NCBI GenBank assembly: GCA_030141605.1 | Contig: JAQGDQ010000196.1 | Coordinates: 60,001 to 124,000 of the forward strand | DNA from: Tubiluchus corallicola | Lineage: Eukaryota > Priapulida > Priapulimorpha > Priapulimorphida > Tubiluchidae | Reading direction: 5' to 3' | DNA length: 64,000 bases | Part shown: positions 1 to 12,700 of the stretch, one piece after another | Numbering within the stretch: the first letter of the stretch is position 1 | How the letters are laid out: each line of letters opens with the position of its first letter | Position numbers and translations under genes: made by a program | The notes under the pieces: generated by a model | Seen by the model: the letters and a program-made list of their open reading frames with translations, nothing else | The model's database searches: none | Told to the model about the DNA's origin: nothing

Positions 1-448
1 AAGTTATATTACTTAGCATTTTGCTTACCTGCTTGAAAGACTGGTGCAACTAGAAAAGAAAATTATTAATTATTTAAAATGTTTTCACCAAATGATAAAG
101 TGTCGCTGACTCGCCTTTAGGGTGCACCACTCACTAACCAAAAACGTATTTTTAAACTTATTGAGAACCTGCAGTAATTTAAAATTTTGCTTCGTTAGTG
201 ACGTGTGTGCTACGAATTCTCTGATTATTTTTTTAAAGTTTACACAATGTTATCTAAACTTGTTTCAAATGACCTGTCATCAAAATGGCTGCATCTAATG
301 GTCATCGCAGGATTTTAAATTTACCTTTTTTATACAGTTTTACTATCGACACAAGTCTAATATGTAAAAAGGTAGTAGGTAAGTGGTATAAAATTTCAAG
401 ACAAATTTTTTAAGCTTTATCTAAATTGGGGGTTTTCTTGTGCTTTAA
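1..448. mobile_element. TTAA MITE, family A, reverse copy cut by window edge
   Basis: Reverse-complement relative of the copies at 9834, 11978 and 28207, and the same orientation as the right half of 44788-45476 (shared GGTGCACCACTCACTAACCA). It ends TTTTCTTGTGCTTTAA at 448. It lies in the intron before the first visible CIC exon. Confidence 0.75.
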
Positions 449-596
449 TGTTTGTTGCTTTTATTATCAATACATGTATTTCCTTGCACTATCCATGATC
501 CGCCATTTCTAAAGGGTTTCTATTCAGAACAAAAGTGTAACTTCACCATGTTGCCTTACGCTGCATGCAACAATTGTGAGATTTTGAATTTTTCAG

Positions 597-752
597 GCGA
601 TGACAGCGAGGTTCGTGCTCACGCTGAGAATATATCACCAACTAATAAGACAGTTACTGACAGAACTGTGATCAATTTGAAATCCGATGAACACATGCCT
701 ACTGATAGCGACAGTGATCTTGATAATGATAAGGACCTGTTTGAAAACAAAG
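597..752 (+). CDS. CIC: CIC exon a (first visible coding exon)
   Basis: Opens after a TTTTTCAG acceptor and ends at AAAG|GTGACT, leaving one base that joins exon 1256 to make GTT (Val). It encodes an acidic, Ser/Asp-rich segment ([19 protein letters not shown]), typical of the disordered stretch after the HMG box. The open frame continues upstream to an ATG at 452, but that ATG lies in the intron before the acceptor and is not a start. Confidence 0.8.
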
Positions 753-3700
753 GTGACTACTCTGTATTAAAGCAAAATCCAAGTCTCTCGGGAAGTTAAG
801 CTTATTTTAATATTTGGGGAAAATGTTAGAAGGTTTCGGCAATAAAATTGTGATAAGCGCCTCGTGTAATTAGTGAAACCAATTTAAAGTCGCCGTTACT
901 TCACACTTGGGTGCGCTCATTTTAGCAAAAAATAGTGTCATCTGGTTACCGTGCAATATAAACACTTATCCCGCCAGGTGCTTCAGAATCTTTTTTTAAC
1001 TTATAGAGCAAACTCTGTAAACTAAGTAACCAGTCTGGTGCCTACTATGTGCTAACAAGTTTACATGCGTATCTAAAAGTCAACAAAAATCTGTATATTA
1101 ATTATTTACACAATTAATGATAATTACTAGCACATTTTAATCCTGTAGTTACAATTTTTAATGCATTGATTATACATTTTAATTTTGTGCTTAAAGTCAC
1201 AAGAAGGATACCTTCATCATATTTCAACTTTGTCTTTTTTGGTTTTCCGTTGCAGTTTTTCCTCAGCAGCGATTTTCTCCTGTTCGCAAGCAGACACCTG
1301 CACAGGTCACACATCGGCCGAAACCAATTAAAGTGTCGCACGAGAAACCGGAACTGAATTTGCCTCCATCTGGTGTCACTCAACCGTCAATTGCTTCAAG
1401 CGAAATGCCATTACTGCCCCGCCCGTCTAGTTGTTCCGGTTTTCAGCCCACGAGTGCTTTCGTTAAGGCTGCTCGACCCAAAAATGATGGTCAAATTCAC
1501 TTCGTAGGTGCTCCAAAAACGACTACACTGTCCAGTGTAATGCCGCCCGCTCAGCACTCTGCAGTGAAGGCCAGTCCTATGAGAATGATGCAAGAAGATA
1601 AACCACAGCTTGTCTTAGGAAACACAGTAACAAGTGCAGGACAGCAGAGAAATCAGAAACTGTACACCCACTCCAGAGTTCTGTTAGCACCTAAGAGTAC
1701 GACAAGTGCTGAGGTGGTATCTTCGTCTCGCGCCGGCTTTTTCGTACAGCCTGCAACAACGGGTATAACCGATCGTAATCTCACCGCTACAACGTTCACG
1801 ACTACGATCAAGCCGCTGCCAACTACAGTGCAAATTGCTTCTAAACACATGACTCCTGCTGGCGAGACGTTCCAGCAAATGCAGAACAGTCAAGGCTTGC
1901 TGAAACTTCAGCCGCCACAGATTTCTCTGCACTCTCCTAAAGGCTCAACGTCGCAGTACATCGTCGGATCTCCTACAGTGCATACAGTGACGAAACCTGC
2001 TCTTGTCACACGGACCTTATCATCAACGACTGCTTCTGCTAGCTCAAACAGACGCCAAGATGGTAAAGGTGGGTCATTACCTGCTGCGCCATTGATAACG
2101 AATGTCGTTTTAAGGCCAAGCCAAACTGTTTATCAACAGCCTGTTGTAACACAGACCGTACAATCAAATAATTTTTCCATCTCTCCTGCGGTCATTCCTC
2201 AAGGATCTGCAACGCATGTCCAGTACATTTTACCTTCGCTCACCGTGCAGACTAACCCTAATGGAAAAGTGCAGAACCTTCTACAGATGGCGCTACCCTG
2301 CGCTTCACTTCAAAGCGGAAACATCCAGCTCACGGCCATACCAACTATAGTGCCGTCGACGTACAATAGCGGCAACAGCGTAAATTTAGCTTCGGTCAGC
2401 AACGGTCAAGCTAATGGGCCACATTCTAGTCAGCATTCTGGTACTCAGTACAGGAAAGAGGTACCAGAGAAAGATGCACTGAGCAATGCTAATCAACCGG
2501 TGACAATCACAAACAGTGCTATAGGGGCGTGTCAGATACAGGTGGCACCTGTACAGCAGCCAGGTAACTTGGCAGTCACACCACAACCTCAGAGATTTGT
2601 GCTGTCCCCGTCAAGGTTAGTAACTACTTTATTTAAAGTTGACAAATTCGGTGTGTTTTTATATGTGAATAAACGTTAAAAAATGTAGTTTTTTTACTAT
2701 CATTCAGTCTTGCCTCATAGAGAGGTATGCAGCTAATTGTTTAATTAAGCACAACTACATTAAAATTAACTCCACTTAGTACATTTGAGAACTCTGAAGA
2801 AGCAAGAATTCACACCACTTAGCTTGTAAGCAGTGGCGGCTGGTGTATATGCACTGAGGAGCTGCCCCTATTTTCTTATCGCTATTATTGATAGCATTCA
2901 TAATAATAATTATTATTAATTCTTCATTTGCTGCCTTCATCATTGTTAGTATTTTTGCTGACGTCGATTTTTCATTTATAAAGACGGTCATTTTGCAGCT
3001 TGTTGCTGATAACAGATTTGGCTTATTTGCAGTTCCCTCCAAATATCCTTCTGCATATTACTAATTAATTTATACATATTTAATAATTAATTAATTAATT
3101 CACTAATTAAACGAACAATGACCCTGTTTAGTCTGGCACAGTGCGTGTCATGAAATCACATTCATATTACAAACATATTTCCCATTCAGAATATATCGTT
3201 CAGACAATTCCCTTAGGAATATTCCCATAAGTGAAGAATGATATATTGTGGCTTTATATTAGTGATGGTAGTCATGCATAGGCATTCCGAAACTGCAGCA
3301 CCCCCTATTTTCACTTGATATTATCAACAACATTCAATATAATAGAGTCTTTTTTCTTTAATTCTTTCTTTACTTGTACATTGCATAATTCTTAAGCTTA
3401 ATGTCAGTAGCTGTCGCCTAGTTTATGAAAAAATTACAACAATCCACGTATGGAAATGTGCGCTTCACTTCTCCAGTGATACGGTGTTTGCTTGTGCGCA
3501 TGTGGCCATACACACATGTCCGAGATAAGAAGCTGCCATGTTGTGTAAATGTAAGTTTGGGTTTCTTTTTAACTAAATTTTCTGTTTTTTTCATTTTGCA
3601 CAATATTTAAACGATGACTAAAATTTTATTTCCTGAAGCAGCACCCCCACTGATTTTGGCTGTGATCCACCGCTGCTTGGAAGTAATCGATTTGCGTAAA

Positions 3701-6700
3701 GTAATAATAATTCAAACGAAAAATACTTTGAAATTTGATCTATTTTTAGATTACAATGTATGTCAAATAGGAAGCCTAAGTTTTCTAGTTTATTTGCTGC
3801 TGGATTTCAGTTTTGCTTGTTATTCATCAAAGTTTTTCTGGTCATGTCACTTTATTTAAAAGTTATTCGAGTTAAATGAAGAAGCGGTGTGAAAAACCAT
3901 TTTGTTTGGAAATGAATTAGTTACTTGTCTAAACTGTAAACAGGTAGTTGATTCTCACCAAGGTAATAAAATGCAGTTGCTTAGGCATTTTCTTCAACGT
4001 CTCATTCCATCTATTGTAGACGTTAAGCCATCGACATTTGTCAGAGCATTCCATCCACTTCTATCTGCAGCTAACAGCTTAAGTTCTTCTACTCTTAAAG
4101 ATAGATTTAGTTGAAGTAGTTAAACATCTTTATTTATCTTAGCTATCCAAGTTGTTTTTGGTTTACCAGGTGGTTTTTTGCAAGGTTTTAAGGCTTCCTT
4201 TAAGGCGATTCTTACTGGTGCTTCACTTGGTAATCTTAGAAGATGTCCTAGCCATTTTAATCTTCAGATCTTGACTTTTGAACTCCAATAAATTTCTTTT
4301 GTTCTGGTGTATAAATCTTCATTTTTGATTATGTATGACCATCTTATCTTTAAAACTTTCCTTAGAAGACTTCTATGAAATGTGTCAATCTGTTTTTCTT
4401 GAGTAATCGTTAAACCCCAAGTTTCACTGTTGTACATAAATATGCTGGTAACGTAAGCATTGAATAATCGCAGTCTTACGTTAAGACTTAATTTCTTGCT
4501 AGTTAATACTTGTGCTGAAGGAAAGCATGCATTGCATAAAGGAAAACAGGATGATTTTTTGATATCCTATTCCATTTTGAAGTATGGTAAAAAGTATATA
4601 TTTTGACACCTAAAATAATGCTGAGACGTTTCTGATAATTAAATAATAGATTAAAAATTGAATTAATGGCAGGCGAGACAAACTAGTGATGATATCATAA
4701 CTGAACATAATTTTCAACGGCATAAAGATTCCACGAGCGTTTTACACGTGAAAGCAAAAATGATGTACATTGCTGCTGTACAACATTCAGTGTGTTATAA
4801 AACTTGGCAAATTTCAGATTCAAAGTTCAAATTTAAAATTTACCGCTGTGCTAACTAGCATCGTGAAATGCATGTAACACAGAAGACCTAGCCGTGCGAA
4901 TGCAAAATTACCTTTATGTGGTAATAATTCTTTCACTTAAGTCATTTTTGAAAAAATCGAGTATTGCCTTTCAATATTTTTGAATGACAATGTTTTGAGC
5001 TACAGTTTTGCTTTGATCCAGTTTTCCTTTAATAATTACGGGTTCCCTCATTAAACTGTGATTTTCTAAACCAGGCTTTTTGCAGTCATTTCATAATTGG
5101 TTGAGTAGCTATGATGCTATTGAATGTACATATTGGATTTTACATCAAAATTGAATTTATCGACGACCGGTTTCGAACAAACTGTTCATTGTCAAGGCAT
5201 CTAAAACAAAAAAATTACCAGAATTTAGAAACAACATTGAAATACAATTCAGTAGTTAGATACCCAAAAGCTATATGATGTAATATTGTATAGATGATTT
5301 AACAATTAACCTTGCAGATTACATACCTTGATTGGTATGGAACTATACTGCACTCCACAAACAAATAAATAAAATTGTTAGTAGCAACAGAACTATCAAT
5401 ATTAGGGAGCTGCCATTTTGTTGCTGAATTCCACAAAACACAGTGCACTGTTGGTGATGTGCAAGCTCCACTACACTTCAGCAGTAAAGAGTGCACATAC
5501 TCATCTTTGCTGTTTAACTAAGGCAAAATGCGTTTAATGTATAATGCTTCCAGTATTGACAAATCACAGTAAATTGTGAAATAATCTATATAAATTTATA
5601 TCACATATCTTTTGGCTCTCTAACTGCTGAGTTGTATTTCGATGTTGTTTCTAAATTCTGATAAATTTCTTCGTTTTAGATGCCTTGACAATGAACAGTT
5701 TGTTCGAAACCGGTCGACAATAAATTCAATTTTGATGTAGATACATCTATTTGCCAAATATGTATGATTCAATTCTTGTATTTCATTGCAGATTTGCCTA
5801 TGTAAAAGTTACCATGCCAAGCACAACTGTAGATGCTACTCGCCCACATCAGTCAAATTCAAGTTACTCGCATCAACACCGGACCATAGCCAGGGTACCT
5901 TCTCGTGAGCATCCGGCTACTCCTGCCGGTCAGTCAAATCAACAGTCTCATCCGTCGTACATACAAGCATATATTCAACCTAGTCAAAATGGTAATGAAC
6001 TTGAATTTATGCGTTCTCATACTGAACTAAGTTGCAGCAGCTACCAATTTTCATATATTTTAAATGACTAACTGTTGAGTGAGTGAACTAGTGCATTTGT
6101 ATTTTGTGTGATTTGCGTGTAACCCTGATGGAATTGAGATACGAGTATATTCGAGCTAAGAAAAATGATTTTACAAAAAAAACTAAGGAATGTATAGTTA
6201 CTTGAATTTTATACATATTTCATTTCTTCTTGAGTAATCAGGTAATCAGTTCAATCAGAATTTGAGCTGTGCCTATTTTTTTTGTTGCGGTTTGGGTCTA
6301 CGCAGATAGATAACAAAGTTTAATTGAATAAAATGTAGGTGCTGTAGTAGCCAGTTCACAGTCTGTTCAAACACCTACGGGAATTCTCGTGTCTCAGCAA
6401 CCAATCCCACCCACTCTAATGATGCCACAACAGATTTCTACGACGATGGGCGCAGCGAACAGAAGCAACGTTGCGACAGTGGCAGCGAATACGTCAGAAC
6501 ATCACAACACGGTGCTCTATCAAGGTAAGAGTTAAATGACTTTACAGTAATTGATACTACAAAACTAATCACATTTTAGAGCCATTTTGACACGGTCTGT
6601 AATTACACCCGTAGAAACTGTTTGTTAAGAAAATTTTGTTAGTAAAACCAGTGCGCTGTTTAATAAAACTTCATTTTTCAGTAGCATTCGACAAAGGCTT

Positions 6701-9700
6701 TAGCAAAATAATATTGACGATACTTGCTGTAACTGGTATGTTGCTGTTGCTTTTGTTATGCCAATGAAATGCATTACAATGGTTACAAAATTGTTCAAGT
6801 TTTGTGTTTTCCATAATTTTAACCTAAATTACCTGTGATTTTATGTTTCACCTAATTTTCAGGATTTTCGTTTTTTTGACAACCAAACTGAAAAAAGCCT
6901 TCAGTAACTGCAGTGTTTGCACTGTAACAAAGTACAGTATCACTTGTGTGAACTTGGCTAATGCAGAAAATTTTAACTATTGAGAAGCAACACTCTGATG
7001 CACTTTGGCCTCAAGTCTCCTCTATTTTTAAGAAGAAATGCTTGTTAAAAGATGAAACACCCTTAATTTGTCCTTGCCTGATCGGTTGGTTATTCCTGGA
7101 ACTCTGTACAGCAGCCGGTTCCTTGGGCTGCAGCAAGCAGGAGATTAGTAAAATAATGTGTACAATCACACAAATGTACACCAGACTAAGCTGTTCAATA
7201 GGCTAAATTGGAGTGCCTGAAAAGGGCGTGTTTTTCTTAATTTTATCCAATTAAATTGTTTAAACATATAGCCTGATAGTCGAGATTTTTCTGAATAGGT
7301 GAATTTTGAATGATCCGGTGCTGAAAGAGTTAACTGTCAACATTTTATTCACAGAATATGCAAAGTGACTGTTTAATTTCCAGCAGGTATAGGTTACATC
7401 AGTGGTGCACCTCTGCAACAGATTCGACCACTACGCGCCAAGGCTCCTGTTGCTACGATACCAGTTGGGACGATGCATTCGATAACTCTGGCAGGCAGCT
7501 CATTGAAGATGCACTCGGACAATCAGACGGAACGATTATCCAGGTCTCCAACTTCATCAGGTAGCGCTTTACTGTTACTGTGTTCATTACTTTCGTGGTT
7601 GCAAAAAAATTTCAGGGAATAGTCTAGGAAAAATCCATGTATTTGTTGGTTGCCAAACTAAAGCAAAGTTACAGCAGTAAGAATTGGAAAATGTCTTATT
7701 TCTTTTTTTCTACCTCAAGGAAAGGAGGAAGCTTTTAATATTATGGTGAAGGATAAGCAGTTAGACTGAAGCTGTAATGATTTGTCGCATTTCTGTAAGC
7801 AATTCTGTACATCTAACATCTTCATTTAAAGTTCCGAAATTCAATTCAATTAAAGTCACTTCTGAAGTGAGGAGGGGGAGTTTCCTTTATTGGTTCCTGT
7901 AAAACAAGACAGTCAATTCAAGAGACAATAATGAGCTAGAACAGTTTAATATGTTAACAAATGAACTCATTGCTAAATACAGGAACAGTTATTTTCAATG
8001 TACAACCGTGTATTTAAATCAAGAATTCTGGCCTGGAAATTTTCTGCAAATTTTCTTTATTTTAGCATAAACAATTCACAATCACTGAGGTGTTGATATG
8101 TGTATTCTGTTTTTTTTGCAGGCCGACCACTGGTCATCAATCCAAAACGTAACATGGCCACGGCCACTCAGCTAGAAACAGAACAGCAGAACACCCTTAA
8201 TGTTCGGTTACAGGTACTAGTTTTACGTTCAATAATGTTCGGTTACAGGTACTAATGTTACGTTTCATAATGTTCGGTTACAGGTACTAGTGTTACGTTC
8301 CATAACGTTCAGTTACAGGTACTAGTGTTACGTTCGATAATGTTCGGTTACAGGTACTAGTGTTACATTCCATAATGCTCGGTTACAGGTACTAGTGTTA
8401 CGTTCCATAATGTTCGGTCACAGGTACTAGCGTTACGTTCCATAATGTTTGGTTACAGGTACTAGCGTTACGTCCTTACACGTTTATGTTGTACATTTAC
8501 ATAAAGACTTTCTTCCCTTATTTACTGCTGGCCTTGCAAAAGCCGAGGAAGAATTCTTACCATATTAGTACATTTTATTTATATGATAACTTAACTTTCA
8601 AACTGAAAAGATTGTCATTTTGTTTATCTAGGAAGTGAATGACAAGAGTCTTGTGGTAGAAGAATTGGAGTCCTTAGAACCTAAGTTTGTGCTTGCACCT
8701 ACACCTGCTCAGCTGCGTCGTTTGTCACAGCGCAGTGGCGACTCTGGAAAGAGCGTAGACTCGACAAGAAGCGGAGATTCTAGTAAGTAATATGCGTACA
8801 ATGATTTTCTATTCGAGTGTGTTTTGTTAATCCAAAGCTGTAATGGCCCTAGCCATTTGGATTGAGGTGGGTTATTACGCCTTGAATGGGGGATATTAAT
8901 TTTGACGCATAACACAGTGAAAATCCGTAATCAGATTACACAAATGTCTTTATTGCTACAATGCAGGTGAAGACATGATGCTGCTCGTAAACATAACGTA
9001 ATCATATCACCGTACAAACGTCCCGTAATTACTTCAGTATCCATATATATATGCAGTATGTATACATATATAATAATTCACTATATTTACTACATGAATT
9101 CACCGTATTATTAACGTAATTCACCGTAAAGGCAGGTGACTTGACTCACCTCTGACCATTTGCTTTTAACCACGCAAACTGAAAACAATGCCCGGGAAAC
9201 TACACAATGCGCGCATAATCTGAAAACGAAGGTGGCAGCACCTTCCGATGAGATATTAGCAAAGTTAGACAATGATGCATGGACAGCAGTTACAAGTGCT
9301 ATTTCCCATTGTTACAAATGTATAATTCATTGGGCCTACATTTCAGGCTGAATTTTGTAAAATGTATAGTTGTTTTTCTGTAGCTGAAATTGCGTCATCC
9401 CCTGCCATGTCGCCTTCAACTACAGCTCCTGCGACCACGACAACAACCACAGTATCATCGTCATCATCAGTAACCATTCCAGCAGAAGACAGCACCGTTC
9501 AAAAAGATGGTCGAAGAACTGCAGCAAAAAGAGAGACCATGGAGGCGCCAGACAGGTACGTGTGTTCAATTTTGCAGGAATTTCTTGTTTCCACACAGTT
9601 TTACAGTTCTTGTTTTGATGGCTTGGGATCTATACTCTGTTCGGAAAGCAGATACAGTGAGTAATCATCACTCAGAGCAGTTTGGTCACTTTGTGTATGG

Positions 9701-12700
9701 CACATTTGCTGAGAGATGATACAATATGGTTTGTTTACTACGGCTATTCCAAGCATTTGCATTTATCAAGTGTTAACGAAGGTTATTGAGACCAGGGGAT
9801 GCATTTTGTAATGCTGGAAGAGTTATCATATAATTAAAGCACAAGAAAACGCGCTTCATAAATAAATCTTAAAAGTTTATCTTGAAGTTTTATATCACTT
9901 ACATGCCTCTTTATAGTATGCATTGCTTGCATTGTTAGTAGTAGCGCTGTATAAAATTTGTAAATTTAAACTCCCGCAATGACCGTTAGGTGCAGCCATT
10001 TTGACGGTAAGTCATTTGAAACAAGTTCAGACAACATTGTGTAAAGTTTGAAAACATGATCAGTGCATTCGTAGCGCACTCTTTGCTAACTGAGCAAAAG
10101 TACAAATTGCTTTTTATTGTCAGTCAGATTAAACATCCATTTTTTTGGTGAATCAGTCAGTGCAGTTTACCAGTTGGCGTAAGCTTTTTAAATTATTACG
10201 AATTTTCTTTTTCAGTTACATAAGCATGTAAGCATAATGCTACATGCTTAAGTAAAGCATAAAGCATAAGTAATATAATTTTGTGTAAAATGTCCTTTTC
10301 TTCCCCTTTAGCAAGGGCAACTCTTTTATCATTTTATGTTCACTAAACTTTATCACCATTAACCCTTTCACTACGGAAGGCGGCACACTGACGCCCCAGC
10401 TCAGCACTAAGCGCAAGTTACCCAGATCTGTTTATTTCACTGCTACGCCCGTGCAAAAACATTGTAGAAAAGTGTTTAACAGCCATGGGATTGGGGTTGC
10501 TTTGCAACAAGTAACGCTAACCAGCCAATCGGCTTTTGAAGCCAGGTGCATTCCACAATACTGTACTGTATGCAAAATTGCTTGTTGATTGTTGGTGAAT
10601 GTATGTTTAGTTGATTGTTCTACATTCTTGTAAAATAATATAGATTACAAATATGAGTTTTGTGAAAACTGGCTTCTAAATGTAAGTAATGTGCTTATTT
10701 GTGTGGGTGTGTGTGCGTGCGTGCATGACTGCATGTATGTGTGTGTATGTGTATAAATAAAACTAATATTGAATGTTAGTGTTTAATAACAAATGACTAC
10801 TTGTTTATTTACAAGATTCTGTTTCAGTAACACACCACAAGAAGTTATTGTCAGACATGCAAAAACCAAATCGGCCCTTTAAAAAGTAACTATGTAGTGA
10901 AAGGGTTAATTTTAATTGTCCCTTTGCCAAATTAGGTTACACAGGTTTTCTAGCTAATTTGAATCTTGCATTTGTTGCTTTTATTTGATTCCTTTCCAAA
11001 AAATAACTATGTCCGTGTTTCACTATTCGCGAGAAGACATCTGATATGTTAGTGAAGGCAAACCACAAATTCCTTGAATGTAATGTCATGTAAAACTTAT
11101 TTGCATAGCGCCATAAGATACATTAAGGTTTAAAGCGCATCCAAGAAATGAAAATTGATCCATTGCAAAAAGCACAGTCTAAACAAATGTGTTTTAAGAT
11201 GTTGAACTAATGAGTTTGAAGCAAAGTACAGCAACAGGTAAGCTGTTCCAGAGATGTGGAGCACAGACAGAAAAAGCTTGTTAACGATAGAAGGCTGTAC
11301 TGTATTGAAGACAATAATGAGTACAGTATAAAAAACAAACTGTTTGATTGGTCAAACTTGCAAACTTGTTAAGAAACTGCTAACACTTGTAAACAAAAAA
11401 ATTTGTTTCTACAAGAGTAAGTGCGGAATGTAACAAATGAATCATTTTTACAGCTCAAAAGATGGAAACTTTCGGGAGCCGCGTAGTGTCGACTTTGAGA
11501 AGCGGATTGCTGCCTTGCCAGAATTCATTCCAGCTGCGACGGCTGAACTCTCCGCTTCTCTTCCGAGCAGTCCACGTGCCTTGGCCGGCAGCTATCGAAA
11601 AAACAAGAGGCAGATATCCACCGACAGTCCCGATGACGTTAACTCTCCGCGCTTAACGAAGCAGCAACGACGTGGCTCGTTTGGAGAGAGCGGCACACCC
11701 AAGACCCCAAAAACTCCGAGAAGTGCAAAGTTTGATGACAATAAGTTCTTTGGCAGTAATTTCAATCTCGATGCATTGGCCGAGGCTGCCGCTCTTCACA
11801 GGGGAGGTATGGCTAAGAAGTTGTATTAAAAATAATGTTAGCACCTGTTGATTAAATTATTGAAGTTTGCTGCAGGTGCCATTTTGGTTAAAATGCTGCT
11901 CTTCAACACAGAGTTAATAAACAGGTTATAACCTGCTTGTGACACCTTCCATTCCAACTGCAACTACAAAATATGCATCTCAAAAGTACAAGAAGACACA
12001 CTTCATAAATAAAATTTAAAAATTTTGCCTTAAATTTTTGTCACTCGCTGTTGTATTGCATACAGGGCTTGTGTTAACAGTAACCTTGTATAAACTTTTA
12101 AATTTTAACTCTTTCGACGATCGTTAGCGTTAGACGCAGCCATTTTAAAAAAGAAAATCAGAGTAGCGCACACTTCACTAACTAAGTAAAAGTTTAAATT
12201 ACTTTATGTTGTCAATGAGATCAATAATGTGTCTTTTGATGAATCAGTGGTGCACACTGGGATGGCGAGTCAGTGGCGTTTTGTCAGCTGACACGAATAT
12301 TTAAAGTTACTAAGAATTTTCTTCTCCAATACATAAGTCTTTCAAACAAGTAATGCTAAGCGTGATGCTAAGTAATATAACTTTATATGGAAAGTTTTTG
12401 TGATATAATTTAAAATTCCCATTTTGTTGCCTTTAATAATCATGAGGATGGCATGTTTATTGTAATGCCAGTATTGTTTGTTAAGAATCACTTGTAGTAC
12501 CTGACCTTCTGTAGTGCTAGAAATTTATAACATTTTGATGTTTTACCCTTAAAAATATTTTTTATATATAATATATAATAATTATCTTATTGCAATTAAT
12601 GTACACAAACTGTACTGTACAGAATATGTATACATAAAATTTTTGTGTACAAAAGGCATACGAGGCAGGACTGGGACTTTCATATTTGTCAATAGAGAAA

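Larger units (their letters stand above)
2616..5791 (+). other. CIC intron composed mostly of transposon remnants
   Basis: A 3.2-kb intron. In order it holds a hAT-like element (2831-3675), a minus-strand LINE 3' end (about 3900-4530), a TTAA-flanked MITE (4536-5032) and an inverted-repeat element (about 5145-5745). Little sequence is left over. No host exon was seen. Confidence 0.7.

Noticed and set aside
452-596. Start codon and N-terminus of the 115-codon frame at 452-799
   Set aside because: The ATG lies upstream of a clear TTTTTCAG acceptor and phases show only 597-752 is exon; 753-799 is intron.
3902-4114. 70-codon + strand frame
   Set aside because: Shadow of the minus-strand LINE tail ([15 protein letters not shown] reads on the other strand).
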